Shown here: positions 60,401 to 64,000 of the stretch, piece after piece
Position numbering within the stretch: position 1 is the stretch's first letter
Layout of the letters: each line of letters starts with the position of its first letter
Origin: Nonomuraea solani
Lineage (GTDB): Bacteria; Actinomycetota; Actinomycetes; Streptosporangiales; Streptosporangiaceae
Length of the DNA: 64,000 bases
Assembly (NCBI RefSeq): GCF_900108335.1
Contig: NZ_FNVT01000033.1
Location: forward strand, 38,402 to 102,401
Direction: 5' to 3'
Notes under the pieces: model-generated
Seen by the model: only the letters and a program-made list of their open reading frames with translations
Told to the model about the DNA's origin: nothing
The model's database searches: none
Made by a program: the position numbers and the translations under genes

Positions 60401-62492
60401 TCAGCACCGACCAGCCCAGCCTGGGCGTCAGCTCGGCCTCCACCTCCTCGACCACCGCCCGGAAGGTCGCGTCGGACAGCAGGTCGGCACCCATTCCCGC
60501 CCACTGCGACCCGTTACCGCAGAACACCATCGCCACCCGACCCCGCTCGACCACCTCCCCGATCACGGCCCGCGGAATGTCGGCACCCGATGTCCCGGGG
60601 GTTGTGAGGGTGGCGGGCGCTGCGGGGGTTTCGGGGGTGGCGGAAGTCTTGGGAATCGCGGCGGCTGCGGCGGTCGCGGGGGTCATGGGAGTCGCGGGGA
60701 TCACGGGGGTCGCTGGGGTCGCGTGCGTTACGGGGCTCGTGACGGCCATGCTGCGGGCCACCTGCTCCTGCACGGCTCCGTCAGGCGCGGCTCCGTCAGG
60801 GCCAGCGCGGTCCGGGGTGACGCGGGCGGGGGCGGCTCCGTCCTGGGTCGGTTGGTCCGGGGCGGATCGGTTCGAGGCCGGGCGTAGGCCGGTCAGGGCG
60901 AGGGCCGCTTCGGCGGCGGAAGAGGCCAGCACGACAGCGCGATGCGGGTGCAGGGCACGTCGTCGGCCAGCCGTGAAGGCCACGTGGTAGAAGTCCCGTT
61001 CGTCCACGGACTCCAGGTGTTCGGCGGCGCGTGCGACGGCCTCGGTCAGCGCCGTCGAACTGCGCGCCGACACCATGAAAGGCAGCACCCCGACCGGCTG
61101 CTCAGAGGTGCCGGCTGCGGCCTGCTGGTCGGACGACGCCAGACCGCGAGGGCCTAGAGACGGGGCAGCAGGCGAAGCGGTGGGTGGGGTGGTGAGGGCT
61201 ACGTGGACGTTTGCGCCGCCGAAACCGAACGAGTTCACCCCCGCCACAACCCTCCCGCCAGCCTCCGGCAGCGCCTGCGGCCGGGTCACAACGCTCAGTC
61301 CGAGACCCGCGAAGTCGATGGACGGGTTGAGCGAGGTGGCGTGCAGCGAGGGCGGGATCGTCCGGTGCCGGAGCACCAGCAGGGCCTTGAACAGCCCCGG
61401 CATGCCCGAGGCCGGCTCCAGGTGGCCCAGGTTCGTTTTGACGGAGCCGATCGGCAGTGCGCCGCCGGCCCGGTGCATGCCCAGCGACCGCCCCAGCGCC
61501 CGGCACTCGGCCGGGTCGCCCGCCTGGGTGCCGGTGCCGTGCGCCTCCACGTACACGACCTCGTCCGGACTGACGCCGCATGAGGAGTACACCTGCCGCA
61601 GCAGCGCCTCCTGCGCCTCGGCGTTGGGCAGTGCGAGACCCACCGTGTGGCCGTCGTTGTTGGCGGCGGCCCCGACGATCACGCCGTGCACCCGGTCGCC
61701 GTCCGCGAGCGCGTCGGTCAGCCGCTTGAGGACGACCACGCCCCCGCCCTCCGCGCGGACGAACCCGTCGGCGTCGGCGGAGAAGGCGCGGCAGCGGCCC
61801 GTCGGCGACAGCATGGACGCCTGGCTGAAGCCGACGAAGGACATGGGGTTGAGCAGGACGTTGACCCCGCCGGCCAGCGCGACCTGGCAGGAGCCGTCGG
61901 CCAGCGACCGGAAGGCCCGTTCGACGGCCTGCAGTGCGGACGAGCACGCGGTGTCGATGGACATGCTCGACCCACGCAGGTCGAAGGCGTGCGACAGCCG
62001 GTTGGCCACGATGGACAGGGCGGATCCCGACATCGTGTACGGCCCGACCGAGCCGGGCTCCATCCCCTGCAGCGCCCCGTACGACGGGTCGGACACGCCG
62101 ACGAACACCCCGGTGTCGCTGCCGGCCAGGCACACCGGGTCGATGCCGGCGTCGTCGAAGGCCTCGGCCGCCATCTCCAGCATCAGCCGCTGCTGGGGAT
62201 CCATCGCGGCGGCCTCTTTCGGCGAGATTCCGAAGTAGGCGGCGTCGAAGGTGGCGATGTCGTCGAGGAAGCCGCCGGCCCGCGTGTAGCTCCGGTTCAG
62301 CCGCGGGATGCTCTCATCGACATACCGGTCGGCCTCGAATCGGTCCGGCGGCACCGTGCCGACGAGGTCGTCGCCGCGCATCAGCGCGTCCCACAACCCC
62401 TCCAGATCCCTGATGCCGCCGGGAAGCCGGCACCCCGCGCCGACGATCGCCACGGCTTGGCCGGGCCATTCGGTCTCCTGGCTCGCGTACAT
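54399..62492 (-). CDS. Highly reducing type I polyketide synthase (KS-AT-DH-MT-psiKR-ER-KR-ACP)
   Basis: 2,697 residues from the ATG at 62492 (MYASQETEWPG), with AAGGGGGA upstream. KS about 5-440: Cys183 in DTACSSAL, HGTGT and GHLEPASG. AT about 650-935: Ser744 in GHSVGE; YPFHS, suggesting malonyl-CoA. DH about 1067-1350: His1098 in DHRAGGVAVMP and Asp in LLDSGLQ. C-methyltransferase about 1430-1730: SAM loop LEVGAGTGG. A structural pseudo-KR (about 1765-1975). ER about 1990-2325: HGGAGGVGLAA. KR about 2335-2585: Tyr2491 in APYVSANLF. ACP about 2600-2690: Ser2650 in YGMDSLMA. No thioesterase. The order equals that of fungal reducing PKSs. One module with all reductive domains suggests iterative use, giving a saturated, possibly methyl-branched chain. 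Confidence 0.95.
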   Translation of the reverse strand: MYASQETEWPGQAVAIVGAGCRLPGGIRDLEGLWDALMRGDDLVGTVPPDRFEADRYVDESIPRLNRSYTRAGGFLDDIATFDAAYFGISPKEAAAMDPQQRLMLEMAAEAFDDAGIDPVCLAGSDTGVFVGVSDPSYGALQGMEPGSVGPYTMSGSALSIVANRLSHAFDLRGSSMSIDTACSSALQAVERAFRSLADGSCQVALAGGVNVLLNPMSFVGFSQASMLSPTGRCRAFSADADGFVRAEGGGVVVLKRLTDALADGDRVHGVIVGAAANNDGHTVGLALPNAEAQEALLRQVYSSCGVSPDEVVYVEAHGTGTQAGDPAECRALGRSLGMHRAGGALPIGSVKTNLGHLEPASGMPGLFKALLVLRHRTIPPSLHATSLNPSIDFAGLGLSVVTRPQALPEAGGRVVAGVNSFGFGGANVHVALTTPPTASPAAPSLGPRGLASSDQQAAAGTSEQPVGVLPFMVSARSSTALTEAVARAAEHLESVDERDFYHVAFTAGRRRALHPHRAVVLASSAAEAALALTGLRPASNRSAPDQPTQDGAAPARVTPDRAGPDGAAPDGAVQEQVARSMAVTSPVTHATPATPVIPATPMTPATAAAAAIPKTSATPETPAAPATLTTPGTSGADIPRAVIGEVVERGRVAMVFCGNGSQWAGMGADLLSDATFRAVVEEVEAELTPRLGWSVLKELESPPEQWRLAATEIAQPLLFTVQAGLVEMLAAAGVRPGAVLGHSVGEVAAAYASGALTLSQAAQVIAERGRAQSGTRGLGRMAAVGLAEGAARQVLAPYPLLEIAAVNSDRDVTVSGPQESLRLLAQDLAAREVFFRELDVDYPFHSAAMDGAREALCTALADLRPSRARIPMVSTVTGDVLNGEELDAAYWWDNVRRPVRFAAAAERVLTDGFDVLVEVGPHPVLQSYLRRASGAARVRTAIVPTLRRPKPAQRPDTPPTTATGTDTGAATATGVEAGRAAVSRAEAGIAAVGGVEVRGAAAGGAGVVGVRRVVAQVIAAGAEIDWERYFPSPGQVRSLPAYPWQRQRHWTGEPLTWAHTIGDPAIQHPLLGQRLPTLAPAWYGEIDHVRVPWVNDHRAGGVAVMPATGYVEMALAAGRLAMPEAVAAVEVDQVVISRALAVPGPSAEQVCVQTSLSPDTGVITVASTTLRGQHPREHVRARVRPLLRPAPPPLDVAELRSRIGTPVDVPGYYARAAEGRMVWGPEFQVLTGLWTAEDEVLATYTCPQQRDERYQAHPVLLDSGLQAGVVRLVEALRSGTGYMPAAIGAVRLWRRPALDGLLYVRAISGSVEEVCWDITVADADGRVAVELEGVRLRRTPGLHATPVGRYHVELRAAPRPGERPGPWPVADPGRLLAGAADRLAAVRQAWRELGHGAYTARLEETFAHTLATALRELTEPKGGGDGERHVTVDDLFAVCAQPSHRRMLQAALPLLERHGLLTRQREPGAGLALGAREARSARSPVESLRELVAGTSFTAQTALAVRAGRHLPGLLRGEPGAAGVLTSGGAAELVEQVHDIGPVSLFGNRIARALVEQVVRQWPADRPLRILEVGAGTGGTTATLLPILPVDRTRYTVTDAAEPVLARLRQRFSEVDFVEYGLLDLNGDPAGQGQPVGGYDLVVAAGCLHLTRDVTAALRGLATLVAPSGKLLVVEPHRVEALLPYIGLMPELWDFTDLDVRPESPLLSRRRWSRLLAEIGYTDIVQAGPEDDPDEDAFSVMLASAPSIASTPLIAGEASQDAAVGGAWIVVAEDDRDPLPAALASSLEEHGAHVSVSPFGDDPSGWAARMRTSADGVTLAIVLGDAPGAGPSEAGAPGAASSEGAVSSEKEPFEKESFEGESSEADTAEAVVGQITRRAALLRSIALACEELPPDLRITLWLVSRPCGALPEPAGEPLHPQDAATWGTARSLANEQPRLEIRRLCLHRTPGDGHDVARLAAELLTPGDEDEILLTRQGRFVPRLVRTPPPTAPTPIGQGAFRLTVSDPGLTYRLAWEQTDVPAPGPGQALVEVGAVGLNYRDVMFAVNLLPTEAVEAVFGGHELGLECAGIVVEVGPEVTRLKPGDRVMAPGPVGFGSHAVIDAGAASHVPAGLTFAQATTLPMAFSTVYHSLHHCARVKPGETVLVHGGAGGVGLAALEYARLAGIRVIATAGTPAKRDLLRALGVDHVLDSRSVHFAEQVRELTGGRGVDVVLNSLAGEAISRGLECLGHGGRFIELGKRDIYESGHLPLRPFGDNISFFGVDVGTLMWKSPALTAEHAAAFSGFDGLRPLPHTVHPAERVADAFTLMRHSRHIGKVVVTFDPRDEPVMARTRPVRPHREGTYLITGGLTGFGAATARHLARAGVRHLALVGRRGADTPEAPALLEELKDLGAQAGVYAADVADRAAIRAILRELDEDGHPVRGVVHAAMRLDDAALADLTDDRIRAVLRPKIAGALILDELTADLPLEAFVLYSSLTTIGNIGQAPYVSANLFLEALARRRRAQGRPALAVCLGALAGTGVLAHGTQAEALAKLGIESLTTGQALAAMDDMLGERADVAIVGRCDWIRMRQALPGLRRPWLSAVLPPGTEHDLDTGDLLARLGAMSGEEAHAYVAEQLTALLSTVLLTPAAEIDPDRRLDEYGMDSLMATDLLVSMRTQFGVDIPPMELIRGTGTITDITRTVLLHLGLKDPS
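56890..56960. repeat. Degenerate 18-bp repeats in a PKS linker
   Basis: Three to four related copies of TTCGAACGACTCCTTTTC encode an acidic linker with the pattern Glu-Lys-Glu-Ser-Phe-Glu just before the pseudo-KR/ER border. The DNA is visibly repetitive and of lower GC than the surrounding PKS. Confidence 0.6.
60590..60760. repeat. Low-complexity Thr/Pro/Ala linker in the PKS
   Basis: The KS-AT linker contains a run of Ala-Thr-Pro-like units (TPATPVIPATPMTPAT, PETPAAPATLTTPG), encoded by imperfect 9-12 bp GC-rich repeats. No domain resides here; it is an expanded flexible linker. Confidence 0.6.
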
Positions 62493-62785
62493 GTCGTCCC
62501 CCTTGTGGTTCACACCCACGACATAGACAAAGAGCTACGTTTGCGCTTGGTGATGGTTGCGGCAGCCTGATGCGCCGCGGGGTACAGAGATGACCACAAG
62601 AAGCGAATCACACGACAAAGCAGTCGTCGACACCTGAAAGCCCGGCAACCGCCGAACGGCTTGTGGCCCGTCTCTAGGCGCTATCGCCATTCTGGAGACG
62701 CATTGCAGATGCTTTGTAGGAACGGCCGAGAACCTGGGTCCTGTCGCTGATAAGCGCACTCCCTCCGGATCTAAAGGACGCCGTC
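62493..62785. other. Divergent intergenic region between PKS and secreted NlpC-like gene
   Basis: About 290 bp, somewhat lower in GC, holding the promoters of both flanking genes. No coding frame was found. I looked for a cyclic-di-AMP riboswitch, common before such cell-wall hydrolases in actinomycetes, but saw no convincing match. Confidence 0.5.
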
Positions 62786-64000
62786 ATGCAGACCACGACC
62801 ACCGCCAAGCTTCGCCTGCTCCTCATCACCGCCTCCGCCGCCCTGACCCTCGGTGCCGGTTTCGCCGCCCCCGCTTCGGCCGCCGCCCCCGAGCCCTCCA
62901 AGACGCCTGAGCCCAAGGCCTCCCTGCTGTTCGACTGCGGCCGGTACGGCGACAATCGCACGACCACCCGCGGTGAGACGCTGACCCGGTCGCGGACCTG
63001 GATCGACGAGCGGGTCCCGTACAGCCAGGCCGCCTGCCACGACAACAAGTACGGCAGCTACCGCACCGACTGCTCCGGCTACCTCTCCATGGTGTGGGGC
63101 CTGAAGTCCTCCTACACCACCGCCACCCTCGACCAGGTCTCGTACGCGATCAACCGCGCCGACCTGCGCCCCGGTGACGCGTTACTGCGCCCCGGCCACG
63201 TCGCCCTGTTCATCGGCTGGGCGGACGCTGCCAGAACCAAGCCGCTGGTACGCGAGCAGGCGGGCCCCGACGGCTCGCCCACCATCGAGCGGTCCTGGAC
63301 CCAGTCCTACGCCGCGACCTACACGCCGATGCGCTACAACAGGATCGCCGAGGACGCGACGGGCGGCTCTTCGCTGTCGGGCGACGGCAAGGCGGACATC
63401 GCGGCGGTGCTGCCGTCCGGCGAGGTCAAGGCCTGGCGCAACGGCGCAGGGTTCGCCGCGATGCCCTGGGACGCCGACGCCATCGTCGGAACCGGCTTCA
63501 GCAAGGACAACCTCCACTTCGCCGACCTCGACGGAGACGGCGACAAGGAGATCATCGCGGTCACCGACAACGGCGAGGTGAAAGCCTGGCGCAACGGAGC
63601 CGGGTTCGCCGCGATGCCCTGGGACGCCGACGTCATCATCGGCACCGGCTTCGCCAAGGACAACGTGCACTTCGCCGACCTCGACGGCGACCGCAAGGCC
63701 GAAATCATCACCGTCCTGCCCAACGGCGAAGTGAAAGCCTGGCGCAACGGAGCAGGCTTCGCCGCGATGCCCTGGAACGCCGACGCCATCATCGCCACCG
63801 GCTTCACCAAGAACAACCTCCACTTCGCCGACCTCGACGGCGACCGCAAGGCCGAAATCATCACCGTCCAAGCCAACGGCGAAGTCAAGGCCTGGCACAA
63901 CGGAGCCGGCTTCGCCGCCATGCCCTGGAACGCCGACGCCATCATCGCCACCGGCTTCACCAACGAGAACGTGCACTTCGCCGACCTCGACGGCGACGGC
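62786..64000 (+). CDS. Secreted NlpC/P60-like protein with FG-GAP-type repeats, 3' end cut by window edge
   Basis: At least 405 residues, continuing past the window. The ATG at 62786 has AAGGA 7 nt before it. A signal peptide ends ASAAAP. Residues about 50-190 resemble the NlpC/P60 peptidase fold: DCSGYLSMVWGL offers the catalytic Cys (codon about 96), and RPGHVALFIGW the His. Beyond residue 200, repeats of 51 residues appear (AWRNGAGFAAMPWDADAIVG, then FADLDGDGDKEIIAV), each with a DxDxDG calcium-loop-like motif as in FG-GAP/VCBS propellers. It probably cleaves peptidoglycan peptides or other amides outside the cell, with the propeller binding a surface. Codon 133 is TTA (63182-63184). Confidence 0.85.
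   Translation, partial: MQTTTTAKLRLLLITASAALTLGAGFAAPASAAAPEPSKTPEPKASLLFDCGRYGDNRTTTRGETLTRSRTWIDERVPYSQAACHDNKYGSYRTDCSGYLSMVWGLKSSYTTATLDQVSYAINRADLRPGDALLRPGHVALFIGWADAARTKPLVREQAGPDGSPTIERSWTQSYAATYTPMRYNRIAEDATGGSSLSGDGKADIAAVLPSGEVKAWRNGAGFAAMPWDADAIVGTGFSKDNLHFADLDGDGDKEIIAVTDNGEVKAWRNGAGFAAMPWDADVIIGTGFAKDNVHFADLDGDRKAEIITVLPNGEVKAWRNGAGFAAMPWNADAIIATGFTKNNLHFADLDGDRKAEIITVQANGEVKAWHNGAGFAAMPWNADAIIATGFTNENVHFADLDGDG
63431..64000 (+). repeat. 153-bp tandem repeats in the NlpC-like gene
   Basis: Units start at 63431, 63584, 63737 and 63890, each exactly 153 bp (51 codons) and very similar in DNA sequence; the fourth is cut by the window edge. They encode the DxDxDG propeller blades. 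Confidence 0.9.

Noticed and set aside
54423..60887. Long plus-strand frames of 842 and 1,142 codons opposite the PKS
   Set aside because: They are shadows of third-position GC bias. The minus strand carries every PKS active-site motif in one frame.
62520..62785. Possible cyclic-di-AMP riboswitch before the NlpC-like gene
   Set aside because: Such switches often precede cell-wall hydrolases in actinomycetes, but I could not fit the conserved core or the paired stems here.
1..64000. CRISPR arrays, tRNA or rRNA genes, insertion sequences, prophage
   Set aside because: No regularly spaced repeats, cloverleaf candidates, transposase signatures or phage structural genes were seen. The decayed fragments have no transposase nearby.

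Overview
The window is high-GC DNA with strong third-position G/C bias. It has many GTG starts, occasional TTA leucine codons, secreted proteins, an RHS protein, a large type I PKS and eukaryotic-type Ser/Thr kinase signalling. This fits a filamentous actinomycete; gene content is most like the Streptosporangiaceae (for example Nonomuraea), but that is inference, since no rRNA or marker gene is present. No phage, plasmid, CRISPR or RNA gene was recognised. The impression is of an accessory chromosome-arm region: short transcription units on both strands, many regulator/efflux or regulator/oxidoreductase pairs, and a striking number of decayed gene fragments.

Left third (1-28.4 kb). A ketosynthase III-like gene is cut by the left edge. 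It is followed by a secreted esterase with a cellulose-binding module, a small exported protein and a sulfotransferase. Positions 4172-5533 are a patchwork of broken genes: a frameshifted membrane protein, the tail of its ECF sigma factor, the tail of an S8 protease and a TPR tail. Next come a MerR/MFS divergon, a MATE exporter between two damaged TetR genes, a Tat flavodoxin, two aldo/keto reductases around an alcohol dehydrogenase scar, an XRE regulator, and a group of secreted protease-inhibitor-like proteins (SSI type and I36 type) with a lipoprotein. A serine hydrolase, an epoxide hydrolase, a secreted protein of unknown function, a LysR-controlled set of NmrA-like and FAD oxidoreductase genes, and a TetR/MFS pair follow.

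Middle (28.5-44.7 kb). A MarR regulator precedes a 2,073-residue RHS protein on the minus strand, whose C-terminus carries an extreme Ala/Arg/Lys-rich helix. A sugar operon (binding protein, two permeases, GH29 alpha-L-fucosidase) is followed by a pectate lyase whose promoter contains a perfect 14-bp LacI-type palindrome, and by a secreted M1 metallopeptidase. Together these look like a plant-polysaccharide scavenging block.

Right third (44.7-64 kb). MerR, GNAT, an APH-like kinase, methyltransferase, VOC protein, a membrane Ser/Thr kinase with a predicted extracellular propeller, TetR and threonine ammonia-lyase lead to the most interesting locus. This is an 8.1-kb single-module PKS in fungal-type highly reducing order (KS-AT-DH-MT-pseudoKR-ER-KR-ACP, no thioesterase). 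It is translationally coupled to a ketosynthase III-like enzyme with an intact Cys-His-Asn triad, and a methyltransferase and a DinB-like gene follow on the same strand. The window ends inside a secreted NlpC/P60-like protein with near-identical 153-bp tandem repeats.
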